From contig JAYQOY010000001.1 of assembly GCA_038145075.1 (NCBI GenBank), positions 1 through 64,000 of the forward strand: DNA of 64,000 nt, in the 5' to 3' direction. Under the pieces are notes generated by a model, which did no database searches, was not told where the DNA came from, and saw only the letters and a program-made list of their open reading frames with translations. Origin of the DNA: TMED14 sp038145075. Lineage in GTDB: Bacteria; Bacteroidota; Bacteroidia; Flavobacteriales; Schleiferiaceae. Both the position numbers and the translations under genes were made by a program. Position 1 is the stretch's first letter. Every line of letters begins with the position of its first letter. Positions 8,306 to 15,750 of this stretch are shown piece after piece.

Positions 8306-9961
8306 ATGAAGAAATTTACGCTTTTACTTGTAGTCCTACTGGGATTGGGCTTTTCAGCTCAAGCCAGCCACCTCATCGGTGGAGACCTTTCCTACCAGTA
8401 TGTGTCGACAAGTGGTGCGACTTCTACGTACAAAGTCTTACTCACCTTGTACAATGATGCCTATGGCGCCTCGATGCCTCAAACAAATACGGTTACCGTA
8501 ACAGGCGGCGGCGCGACGTATTCGGTGCTCGTCAACTTGACCAAGCCAGCCTATTCGGTCACGAATGTGGGAGGAGGCCTTTGCTCCAATGGCGGTAGCA
8601 ATTTGCAGGTGCATGAATACGCGGGTACTGTGACGTTCAACTCCCTGGCGAACTACACGTTTTCCTGGTCAGTATGTTGCCGACCCAATGGAGCCACCAC
8701 GCTGGTAAACAGTGCCTCCCAGCAAATTTACTTGGAGGCCAAACTCAATTTGGCCAGTGGCTTGCGTCCGTACAACAACGCGGTCAAATGGGCGCCCATG
8801 GGAAGTTTGAGTGGAGCCGTTCACCAACTTCACCAGCAGAATATGGCGACGCAGGAAATCGATGGCGACAGCGCAGCGCTGGTGCTTCGCCCGGCCTTGT
8901 CTGCCGCAGGAACCTCCGTCGTCTATGCGACGGGTTATAGTGCTACAAATCCCTTTGATTGTAGCCCATCTCACCCGCTGACCTTGGACCCCACTACGGG
9001 TGTTTTGACGTTTAAGCCGTCCACAACCCTGCAGTCTACGATTGCCTTCCGCGCGGACGATTACGTCTACGACAGCACCAACGGTGCGTGGTACCGCATT
9101 GGCTATTCCATGCGCGAAGTACCCGTCTACATCACCACGGGCGGTGGCGGTACGATTCCGGTGGATTCAGCTACCTCTGTAAATCCAGGGGTTCTCGATC
9201 TGTACTTACACAACAAAGTTTTCAAGGGGTCTATCACGGATGGCCTGAACGAATTTGAATGGACCCAGTCAGGGGTCAGCAGTGGTTTTGCCAGCCAATT
9301 GAGCGCGAATTGGGACACTGCGGTGATGACAGATGTTCTTTCCTTGAGCCTTCCCAATGCGATTTCGGGCATGGGCAAGTTGATTGTCTATACTGCGTCT
9401 GATAGCAGCACGGCTGTGGGTCGATGCGGTAAGGCCCTCGCGGCGGATACCCACACGGTGTATTTGCCCTTTGTTGGCGCCATCATGGTGGGCTCGACTA
9501 CTCCCACTTGGATGTCTACGTCTACCTACCAGTTGAGCTCTACGGCTATGATTGATTCGGTGACCTGGCTGTTGAATGGGGGTACATGGGTATCCTATCC
9601 CGCTACGATGTCGGATCCAGCGGAAGTTCAGTGGACTGCTGCAACAGGTGAACTTCAAGCAGTTCGTTGGGGCCGTTTGGTGGCCGATACGGTCCGAATT
9701 CAAGTCCAAGTCCAAGGCGTTGGCTTGGATGAATCCGACGCCTCACAGATTCAACTGATGCCCAACCCTGCAAAGGACGTTTTGTATTTAAGCCAAGCCC
9801 CGCAGGGTCAAATGGTCCTCTACACTCTCATGGGACAAATCGTGAAGACCTTGGATCCGAGTGCTCAGGTCCACGTTGCAGACCTGCCCAATGGCTCCTA
9901 CGTCCTTTCCTGGGAGAGTCCAGAAGGCCTTGAACGCCGAGTCTTCTTGGTCCAACACTAA
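8306..9961 (+). CDS. T9SS type A sorting-domain cell-surface protein
   Basis: A 551-residue secreted protein. After the signal peptide (about 1-20) comes SHLIGGDLSYQYV, the N-terminus seen in gliding-associated surface proteins of Bacteroidota. The middle (about 60-450) is Thr/Ser/Gly-rich, adhesin-like, with a few Cys. The last 75 residues form a T9SS type A sorting domain: LMPNPAKDVLYL, VLYTLMGQIVKTL, LPNGSYVLSW. It is probably exported by type IX secretion and displayed or released; the ligand is unknown. A strong bidirectional terminator starts at its stop codon. Confidence 0.9.
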   Translation: MKKFTLLLVVLLGLGFSAQASHLIGGDLSYQYVSTSGATSTYKVLLTLYNDAYGASMPQTNTVTVTGGGATYSVLVNLTKPAYSVTNVGGGLCSNGGSNLQVHEYAGTVTFNSLANYTFSWSVCCRPNGATTLVNSASQQIYLEAKLNLASGLRPYNNAVKWAPMGSLSGAVHQLHQQNMATQEIDGDSAALVLRPALSAAGTSVVYATGYSATNPFDCSPSHPLTLDPTTGVLTFKPSTTLQSTIAFRADDYVYDSTNGAWYRIGYSMREVPVYITTGGGGTIPVDSATSVNPGVLDLYLHNKVFKGSITDGLNEFEWTQSGVSSGFASQLSANWDTAVMTDVLSLSLPNAISGMGKLIVYTASDSSTAVGRCGKALAADTHTVYLPFVGAIMVGSTTPTWMSTSTYQLSSTAMIDSVTWLLNGGTWVSYPATMSDPAEVQWTAATGELQAVRWGRLVADTVRIQVQVQGVGLDESDASQIQLMPNPAKDVLYLSQAPQGQMVLYTLMGQIVKTLDPSAQVHVADLPNGSYVLSWESPEGLERRVFLVQH

Positions 9962-9990
9962 AAAAAAGCCCACTCCGGTGGGCTTTTTTT
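9961..9990. terminator. Bidirectional terminator
   Basis: A 13-bp perfect stem (9961-9973 with 9978-9990), a TCCG loop and A/T tracts on both sides. It overlaps the stop codons of the T9SS protein (plus) and the GNAT protein (minus), serving both convergent genes. Confidence 0.92.
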
Positions 9991-10513
9991 ATGGGTGTAG
10001 CGCCAGCCGGTAATGGCAAACCACTGCGCCAAATAGGGGGTGCTCTGAACAGCTCAAACAGGTAAAACTCAGTGCCTCTAGGGTCTTGCGGCTTCGTGCA
10101 TTGTCTTCGTTGGCGTAGGCGTCCACAGTGGCCAGTTGGAGGTGCACCTTCGCATGGCTCAATACGAGGCGACTCGCAGCTTGAATCCAGCCCTGACCTT
10201 CAAATTCGGGCAAAAGCGCAAAGCCCAAGTCCGGAGTAGGGGCATCAGGTCGTGACACGAGCCCGCAAACCCCCATGGGTTGTTGACTCGACCGATTAAC
10301 TACAGCCCAAAGACCGTAGCCCATGCGTTCATAGGGTTCCGTGTAAGCTCGAGAAATGTATGCAAGAGAGCCCTTCAGCGTCTTGGTTCCACGATCACCA
10401 ATATGCTGTAACCAGCCCGATGTATTGGTGAGCTTTTGAATAAAAGCGGCATCCAACGGTCCAATTTCCCGAAAGTAGAAAGCCTGGTCAGGCGAGGAGG
10501 GAGGAGCTGTCAT
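9989..10513 (-). CDS. GNAT family N-acetyltransferase
   Basis: A 174-residue acyl-CoA-dependent acetyltransferase of the RimJ/RimL-like group. It has the N-terminal FYFREIGPLD strand, GLWAVVNRSSQQPMGVCGLV, the degenerate acyl-CoA loop FEGQGWIQAAS, and ANEDNARSRKTLEALSF, where the N-x-x-S pattern is typical of the family. The substrate is unknown. It lies 12 bp downstream of a DUF1643 gene on the same strand and is probably co-transcribed with it. Confidence 0.88.
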   Translation of the reverse strand: MTAPPSSPDQAFYFREIGPLDAAFIQKLTNTSGWLQHIGDRGTKTLKGSLAYISRAYTEPYERMGYGLWAVVNRSSQQPMGVCGLVSRPDAPTPDLGFALLPEFEGQGWIQAASRLVLSHAKVHLQLATVDAYANEDNARSRKTLEALSFTCLSCSEHPLFGAVVCHYRLALHP

Positions 10514-10525
10514 GGATGCACTTTT

Positions 10526-10981
10526 TTACCACTCGTGAAGGAGGGTACTCGAAGGTAGGTACAAAGGATGCTTGGGGCTTCCGTCCTTATTTACTCCCAT
10601 GTGAAAAAATCGGTGATTCCCGGGGCTAAAATGATGGGCAATTGGGCCTCCTTGCAATCCCCAAGCGCAAACGATATCGGAATGTGTCGCCAGAGCATCG
10701 AGAAAAAATCGATCGTGTTCCGGGCCTTTCGGACGTGGATGTGCACGCAAAGCATTGGGATCTGGTGTTCTCAAGGAGTAGAGGTTAATGACGCAGAGTC
10801 CGCCGTAGCCCCACGATTGGGCAAAACCTATGCAGCGTCGGAGGGTAGGGTCATCTTCGGTTGCATCGGCTGTGCTGGGATTATACAGGATAAAAAGCAC
10901 AGTGGATTTGCTACTGTCCCAAATTCGGGTCAGCGTGTACCGATACGTTCGGCAAATGGAAAGTTCACTCTCTTTAAACAT
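10526..10981 (-). CDS. DUF1643 family protein
   Basis: A 151-residue cytoplasmic protein matching DUF1643: LFILYNPSTADATEDDPTLRRC, then GYGGLCVINLYSLRTPDP, then a central region with VCAWG. The family has no established function, although the conserved Asn, Asp and Arg suggest an enzyme. It is the first gene of a two-gene minus-strand unit with the GNAT protein and is divergent from rluF across a 78-bp gap. Confidence 0.85.
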   Translation of the reverse strand: MFKESELSICRTYRYTLTRIWDSSKSTVLFILYNPSTADATEDDPTLRRCIGFAQSWGYGGLCVINLYSLRTPDPNALRAHPRPKGPEHDRFFLDALATHSDIVCAWGLQGGPIAHHFSPGNHRFFHMGVNKDGSPKHPLYLPSSTLLHEW

Positions 10982-11043
10982 TTAACCTCTTGAGGTCTTG
11001 TGAGGAACCTCAAATTACAGGAAAGTCCTGAGACTTAGAATCG

Positions 11044-11051
11044 TACTTTCG
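11044..11051 (+). promoter_or_regulatory. Candidate rluF -7 element
   Basis: TACTTTCG, one mismatch from TAnnTTTG, lies eight bases before the rluF ATG. This implies a very short or absent leader. Confidence 0.45.
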
Positions 11052-11059
11052 CGGAAGGT

Positions 11060-11875
11060 ATGGAGCCTGGGATTCGCCTCAATAAATACATCAGCAGTCA
11101 CGGCGTTTGCAGCCGGAGAGAGGCGGATCGTGCGATTGAATCCGGGGCCGTTCGTTTGAACGGTCGAAAAGCGGTTCTTGGCGACACGGTGAAGCCGGGC
11201 GATCGGGTGGAGGTGCATGGTCAGGTGCTTCATGCGGAAGCCAAACCTCAGGCGGTCTTTATTTTGCTGCACAAGCCGGCGGGTATCACGTCGACGACGG
11301 ATCGAAGTATTCGTGGGAATGTGGTCGACTACATCCGTTACCCGGAACGCATTTTTACGGTCGGACGTTTGGACAAGGATTCGACGGGGCTCTTGCTGCT
11401 GACGAACGATGGCGATTCGGTCAATAAGATTCTGCGGGCGGGCAATGCGCACCCGAAGGAGTACTTCGTACGGGTGAAGAAGCCTATTTCGGATGAAGCG
11501 ATCCAAAAGATGGCCCATGGGGTTCCCATGCTCGGGACCCGAACGCTTCCCTGTGACATTCGCCGAACTGGAGCCAACAGCTACAAAATCATTCTCGTAC
11601 AAGGTTTGAATCGCCAAATCCGACGCATGGCTGAATACGTAGGGAATGAAGTGGTCTACTTGGAGCGCACTCGCATTATGCACCTATCGAGCGATGGATT
11701 GGAGCCCGGCAGCTGGCGGGAATTGACAGAATCAGAGGTCCGCAAGCTACAAGCGGCCGTGAAGGACAGCGATGGCGGTCCCACGGCTCCCAAGGCCGGG
11801 CCACGTCCCAAAGACTTCCACCAGCCTGGGGCTGGCTACCGAGGGAAGCCCAGAAAGGGACCTCGTAAGCGGTAG
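11060..11875 (+). CDS. rluF: 23S rRNA pseudouridine synthase, RluF type
   Basis: Isomerises a uridine of 23S rRNA to pseudouridine; RluF acts at position 2604. The 271 residues contain an N-terminal S4 RNA-binding domain (about 5-60; RLNKYISSHGVCSRREAD) and the RsuA-type catalytic core with GRLDKDSTGLLLLTNDGD, whose Asp is the nucleophile. KEYFVRVKKPI and QIRRMAEYVG match RluF rather than RluB or RsuA. The C-terminal 40 residues are a basic Gly/Pro/Lys tail (GPRPKDF, KPRKGPRKR) that probably adds RNA contacts. Confidence 0.92.
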   Translation: MEPGIRLNKYISSHGVCSRREADRAIESGAVRLNGRKAVLGDTVKPGDRVEVHGQVLHAEAKPQAVFILLHKPAGITSTTDRSIRGNVVDYIRYPERIFTVGRLDKDSTGLLLLTNDGDSVNKILRAGNAHPKEYFVRVKKPISDEAIQKMAHGVPMLGTRTLPCDIRRTGANSYKIILVQGLNRQIRRMAEYVGNEVVYLERTRIMHLSSDGLEPGSWRELTESEVRKLQAAVKDSDGGPTAPKAGPRPKDFHQPGAGYRGKPRKGPRKR

Positions 11876-11917
11876 GTGAAGAGAACCATAGCCGGATAGC
11901 CTGGCCCCTTTGGAATT

Positions 11918-11971
11918 AAAAAACCCAGGCGATTTGCATGGGTTGTTGTCCCGAGTAGCGAAGGGGGGAAT
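11918..11971 (-). pseudogene. Orphan tRNA 3' end with its own terminator
   Basis: Positions 11955-11971 are identical to 12135-12151, which are the 3' end of the tRNA-Met gene (acceptor strand, T-stem and part of the T-loop) plus one flanking base. A minus-strand hairpin (AACCCA/TGGGTT at 11922-11944, with a T-run) follows it, just as a terminator follows the real tRNA. No 5' half is recognisable at 11972-12017. It is either the relic of a second tRNA gene or an attachment-site duplication left by a lost element. Confidence 0.65.
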
Positions 11972-12017
11972 AGTGGGCGCGGTGCGGCCCATGTTCCCTG
12001 GGGGGTGCTTTACACGT

Positions 12018-12131
12018 GAAGCAAACCCGAACAGCTTCGCTGTGCTGGTTTTTTCATTCTAGCTCGCCCTCGAGCAAGCTCGGTACGCTCTAAAATGAAA
12101 AAACCCGAGTCTTGCGACCCGGGTTTGCTTC
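12018..12131. repeat. Large inverted repeat upstream of the tRNA terminator
   Basis: Two nested perfect 12-bp inverted pairs: GAAGCAAACCCG at 12018-12029 with its complement at 12120-12131, and GGTTTTTTCATT at 12047-12058 with its complement at 12094-12105. The left arm encloses a small ACAGC/GCTGT hairpin (12031-12043) followed by a T-run, a possible plus-strand terminator for rluF. The right arm contains the tRNA terminator. Confidence 0.75.
12098..12126 (-). terminator. tRNA-Met terminator
   Basis: A stem AAACCCG/CGGGTTT (12101-12107 with 12120-12126) with an inner GTC/GAC pairing, followed on the minus strand by T6. It lies ten bases after the tRNA 3' end. Confidence 0.8.
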
Positions 12132-12135
12132 TGTG

Positions 12136-12209
12136 TAGCGAAGGGGGGAATCGAACCCCCGACCTCAGGGTTATGAATCCTGCGCTCTAACCATCTGAGC
12201 TACCTCGCC
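12136..12209 (-). tRNA. tRNA-Met (anticodon CAU)
   Basis: A 74-nt cloverleaf on the minus strand without encoded CCA. The acceptor pairs GGCGAGG with CTTCGCT (two G-U pairs). The D-arm holds GCTCAGATGGTTAGAGC, the anticodon loop is TTCATAA, and the T-arm is GGGGG-TTCGATT-CCCCC. The anticodon is CAU. The acceptor is fully paired, so it is not the initiator. It could be elongator Met, or tRNA-Ile2 if the C is lysidinylated; elongator Met is favoured by its likeness to known Bacteroidota genes. Confidence 0.9.
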
Positions 12210-12352
12210 GTGAGAGGCGGCAAAAATAGGACAAGACAGGCATTTGGGCAATTGCAAAGATGATTTTTGCAAAGAAGGCAAGTTTGGCCCAAAATGAGTT
12301 TTGCAGTTTGGAACGAAGGCCTATATTGCGACTCAAACGCTTTGAATACACC

Positions 12353-12739
12353 ATGTCCGATCGCAAGAAAATTGTCCTTGAATTCCCAGTGCGCAGTTCT
12401 GCGGCTATGTTGTACAACTTCCTGTCTACGCCTAGCGGTTTGGCAGAGTGGTTTTGCGATGATGTGAATTCGCGCGGGGACAAGTACACGTTTATGTGGG
12501 GAGATTCGGAGGAAATCGCCTTTTTGGTCCGAAAAAAGCAAAGCCAGTTCATCCAATACAAATGGGAGCACGACGAGAGCGATGAAAAGTTCTCTTTTGA
12601 ATTCCGGATTGAAGTGGATGAGCTGACCGGGGACGGCCTCCTTACCGTAACCGACCATGTGGAGCCCGAAGAGGAGCAAGAAATGCGCCTGCTGTGGCAA
12701 AGCCAAATTACCACCTTGCTTCGCACGATTGGTTCCTAA
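12353..12739 (+). CDS. START-like domain protein
   Basis: A 128-residue cytoplasmic protein of the small START-like family found in Bacteroidota. It opens with KIVLEFPVRSSAAMLYNFLS, then PSGLAEWFCDDV, then alternating strands rich in acidic residues, and ends with a helix LLWQSQITTLLRTIG. The ligand and role are unknown. The ATG at 12353 gives the family N-terminus; longer in-frame extension is unlikely. It heads a plus-strand unit with the PAP2 phosphatase (9-bp gap) and fabG. Confidence 0.85.
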   Translation: MSDRKKIVLEFPVRSSAAMLYNFLSTPSGLAEWFCDDVNSRGDKYTFMWGDSEEIAFLVRKKQSQFIQYKWEHDESDEKFSFEFRIEVDELTGDGLLTVTDHVEPEEEQEMRLLWQSQITTLLRTIGS

Positions 12740-12748
12740 GTAGGTGCC

Positions 12749-13351
12749 ATGAATAAAACTTACACGCATACGTTTTTTCTTTTTTGGGCCCTGTTGGGCT
12801 TGATGTACGTATTCGTGGGGTCCCATGCCTTCATGCACAGCATTCAGGACGATCGATGGCTTTGGGGGGACCCCCTTTTTCAGTTGTGGACCCGGTTAGG
12901 TGAAGGCTGGCTCATGCCCCTGGCATTTTTCGCCCTCTGGAGGGTGCATTCGGATACCCACAAGCGGACGGCTGCCCTAAAGGCGCTTGGTGCAACGGTT
13001 CTCCTGGCCATCCTGCTTCCTCAGGGCATGAAGTGGGTGTTTTCAGACAGTCCGCGTCCCTGGACCGTTTTCCCAACGGTGCACGAGCTTCCGGGTTTGG
13101 TGAAGAGCTTTTATAAGAGTTTCCCTTCCGGACATACAGCCTTTGGCGTAGCCTGGACGGCGGCATGGGCCACGTTAGCGCCTAAAAAGTACCAATTTCC
13201 ACTGGCGATGGCGGTGGTAGCCCTTGGCGTAGGATTTAGCCGAATTCACTTGCACATGCACTGGTTGCACGATGTCATCGCGGGCGGCCTTTTGGGCCTG
13301 GGATGCGCGTATGTGGGCATTCGGTGGTCAGGATTTACCGAAACACACTAA
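12749..13351 (+). CDS. PAP2-family membrane phosphatase
   Basis: A 200-residue integral membrane protein with about five or six hydrophobic segments. The PAP2 signature has three parts: KWVFSDSPRPW (motif 1 region), FPSGHTAFG (motif 2) and SRIHLHMHWLHDVIAGG (motif 3, with the catalytic His). It likely dephosphorylates a lipid phosphate such as undecaprenyl diphosphate or phosphatidylglycerophosphate; the exact substrate cannot be told. It sits between the START-like gene and fabG, consistent with lipid metabolism. Confidence 0.9.
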   Translation: MNKTYTHTFFLFWALLGLMYVFVGSHAFMHSIQDDRWLWGDPLFQLWTRLGEGWLMPLAFFALWRVHSDTHKRTAALKALGATVLLAILLPQGMKWVFSDSPRPWTVFPTVHELPGLVKSFYKSFPSGHTAFGVAWTAAWATLAPKKYQFPLAMAVVALGVGFSRIHLHMHWLHDVIAGGLLGLGCAYVGIRWSGFTETH

Positions 13352-13360
13352 TTTCACTTC

Positions 13361-14107
13361 ATGAAACTACTCGAAAACAAAGTGGCGCTAGTCACAGGCG
13401 CTTCTAAAGGAATTGGAAGAGCTATTGCACAACGATTCATCGAAGAAGGAGCCAAAGTGGCCTTTACGTATTTGTCCAGCGTTGAGAAGGGCCAGGCATT
13501 GGAGGCTGAACTGATTGCGATGGGGGGTGAGGCAAAGGGGTTTCGTTCGGACGCTTCCAGCGGTGAGCAAGCCGAAAAACTCATCAACGACATCGTTGAG
13601 CACTTTGGTCAAATTGACATTATCGTCAACAACGCAGGAATTACCCGCGATTCTTTAATGCTTAGAATGTCAGAAGAAGACTTTGATGCTGTCATCAACA
13701 CCAATCTAAAATCTGTATTCAATACAACTAAGCATGCTCAGCGCTTTATGATGAAGCAACGCGCTGGTAGCATTATTAATATTTCTTCTATTGTCGGAAT
13801 CAAAGGCAATGCGGGTCAGACGAATTATGCTGCCTCCAAGGCAGGCATTATTGGTTTCACCAAGTCGGTTGCCTTAGAGCTCGGCTCTCGTGGTATTCGA
13901 TGCAATGCGGTAGCACCTGGATTCATTGAAACGGAAATGACCGGCGTTCTGGATGAAAAAGTTGTACAAGCGTGGCGCGATGCTATACCCATGAAGCGCG
14001 GCGGGCAGCCGGTGGATATAGCCAATGCCTGTGTTTTCCTTGCGAGTGATTTGGCGTCCTATGTTTCGGGCCAAGTACTTCAAGTAAATGGCGCATTACT
14101 TACATAA
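13361..14107 (+). CDS. fabG: 3-oxoacyl-[acyl-carrier-protein] reductase
   Basis: An NADPH-dependent reductase of fatty-acid elongation. The 248-residue short-chain dehydrogenase has GASKGIGRAIAQ (cofactor loop), NNAGITRDSL, the active-site Ser of INISSIVGIKGN, the YAASK motif, and PGFIETEMTG. C-terminal GQVLQVNG matches FabG. It is the last gene of the START-like/PAP2 unit, nine bases downstream of PAP2, and ends before a strong terminator. The stretch around 13616-13800 is more AT-rich than its neighbours. Confidence 0.95.
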   Translation: MKLLENKVALVTGASKGIGRAIAQRFIEEGAKVAFTYLSSVEKGQALEAELIAMGGEAKGFRSDASSGEQAEKLINDIVEHFGQIDIIVNNAGITRDSLMLRMSEEDFDAVINTNLKSVFNTTKHAQRFMMKQRAGSIINISSIVGIKGNAGQTNYAASKAGIIGFTKSVALELGSRGIRCNAVAPGFIETEMTGVLDEKVVQAWRDAIPMKRGGQPVDIANACVFLASDLASYVSGQVLQVNGALLT

Positions 14108-14126
14108 CCAACCCATTACATTTTGT

Positions 14127-14158
14127 AAAGCGCAGCTCTCGCTGCGCTTTTCTTTTTT
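14127..14158 (+). terminator. fabG terminator
   Basis: A 10-bp perfect stem AAAGCGCAGC/GCTGCGCTTT with a TCTC loop, followed by TCTTTTTT. It lies between convergent fabG and the MFS transporter and may work in both directions. Confidence 0.9.
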
Positions 14159-14173
14159 AGAGTCGGCTGCGTT

Positions 14174-15625
14174 TTAAGCCTCGGCTGATTTGGGTTGAAT
14201 GCGCAAGGTGGCCAAAGCCGCTAAGAGGAGCAGCATGCCCGCAAACAGAATGGCCTGTCCAGGGTGGTTGCCCAAGAAGTGCTTAGCGATGTAGCCAAAG
14301 CTCAAGGTCTGGATGATCATGGGGATAACGATCATCATGTTTAAGATGCCCATATAGACGCCGTAGCGCTCTTTGGGAATATCGTTCACCACGAGGAGGT
14401 AGGGCACGCCCATCATGCTGGCCCAGGCCACGCCAAAGCCCGCCATAGGCGCAAAGAGAAGGTAGGCGTTGTGAATAAACGGGAAAGCAAGGAGGCCTGC
14501 GCCGGCAAGGGCCAAGCAAAACGCGTGGAGGCGTTGAGGGCCAAAGCGCTTCGCCCATCCGACGAGGGCAAAGGCACTTAAAAAGGTCACGATGTTGTAC
14601 CAGCCATTGACCAGGCCGGTCCAGCCGACGGCTTCTTGGTAGGCTTCAGGTTGACCCATGGGGGTGGCGTTCCAAACCGAGAGGGCAATGGACTTGGCAG
14701 CATTCTGCCAGTAGACGAAGAGGGCATACCACTGGAAGAGGTAGACGAGGGCCAATTGCCACATGACTTTGGGCATGTGCAGGATGGCATCGACGATTTC
14801 CATGTTTTGGGCGAAGAGGATGCGGAGCTGGGTTTTGCGTTCGGCCCATGCAAGCACTTTGTGCAGCAAGCGACGGTCAAAGAGCAAGAAAGGCAGGAGG
14901 GCGATGCAGACCGCAAAGACGATCAACGTGGTGAGGATGGAGAGGAAGAACTGGACGACGGGGTGCGGCAGACCTTCATTGTGCGCCCGGATGGCCGCGA
15001 TCTCTTCCTCGCTAGGCGGAATTTCAGGCGTTTTGCGCATGCTGTACCAGACCGAACCTATACTGCAAAAAGTACCCAGAAAGAAGCTGGCGTAGACCCA
15101 GATAGGCAAGCTGCCATAGGTGCCAGGAATGTACTTCTGGAAGACAAAGAGCGACACGTTGGCCAAGGTGATGCCCAATCCCGTAAAGAAGCTCTGGGAG
15201 AGGTAGCCCGTGCCGTACTGCTCCTCCGGAAGTTTGTCGGCAATAAACGCGCGGTAGGGCTCCATAGCGGTATTGTTGGCCGCATCGAGCACCCAAAGCA
15301 GACCCGCAGCCATCCATAACGTGGAGCTGAAGGGGTAAATCAGGAGCGTCAAGCTGCACAGCAAGGCACCGATGAAGAAAAAGGGTTTGCGGCGACCAAA
15401 GCGGGGCGACCAGGTCTTGTCGCTCAAGGCGCCAATGATGGGTTGAATGAGCAATCCTGTCATGGGACCAGCCAAATTCAAGATGGGCAACTCGTCCGGG
15501 GCGGCTCCCAGCATGTCGTAGATGGGGTTGACCGCGCTCTGCTGCAGGCCAAAGGAGTATTGGATTCCAAAGAATCCGACGTTCATGTTGATAATCTGGG
15601 AGAACGAGAGGGTAGGTTTTGCCAT
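14174..15625 (-). CDS. MFS transporter, sugar:cation symporter type (SLC45-like)
   Basis: A 483-residue membrane protein with about 12 hydrophobic segments. It shows NMNVGFFGIQYSFGLQQS, LAGPMTGLLIQPIIGALSD and RFGRRKPFF, the loop 2-3 motif seen in SLC45/GPH sucrose and maltose carriers. A long cytoplasmic region lies between helices 6 and 7 (about 205-275). It likely imports a disaccharide with a cation; the substrate is not identifiable and no glycosidase is adjacent. The ATG at 15625 is chosen; the open frame upstream runs through a terminator hairpin. Confidence 0.85.
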   Translation of the reverse strand: MAKPTLSFSQIINMNVGFFGIQYSFGLQQSAVNPIYDMLGAAPDELPILNLAGPMTGLLIQPIIGALSDKTWSPRFGRRKPFFFIGALLCSLTLLIYPFSSTLWMAAGLLWVLDAANNTAMEPYRAFIADKLPEEQYGTGYLSQSFFTGLGITLANVSLFVFQKYIPGTYGSLPIWVYASFFLGTFCSIGSVWYSMRKTPEIPPSEEEIAAIRAHNEGLPHPVVQFFLSILTTLIVFAVCIALLPFLLFDRRLLHKVLAWAERKTQLRILFAQNMEIVDAILHMPKVMWQLALVYLFQWYALFVYWQNAAKSIALSVWNATPMGQPEAYQEAVGWTGLVNGWYNIVTFLSAFALVGWAKRFGPQRLHAFCLALAGAGLLAFPFIHNAYLLFAPMAGFGVAWASMMGVPYLLVVNDIPKERYGVYMGILNMMIVIPMIIQTLSFGYIAKHFLGNHPGQAILFAGMLLLLAALATLRIQPKSAEA

Positions 15626-15699
15626 GCGTCTAGGTGCTAGGGATCCTTCAAGGGTTCGTGAATTTCCGCATTTTTTCCGAGCCCGCGACGCGGGGAATG

Positions 15700-15730
15700 A
15701 AAAAGGGCGGCCCCGCTGGGCCGCCCTTCC
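15700..15730 (-). terminator. Terminator for the TlpA-like gene
   Basis: A 10-bp perfect GC-rich stem (15703-15712 with 15719-15728), with A residues on the left that give a T-run on the minus strand. Confidence 0.85.
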
Positions 15731-15750
15731 ATCTTTTTTCTTTTCCGGGA

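Noticed and set aside
11972..12017. A second complete tRNA gene upstream of the orphan 3' end
   Set aside because: No cloverleaf with an anticodon arm can be drawn in this stretch; only the 3' tail is preserved.
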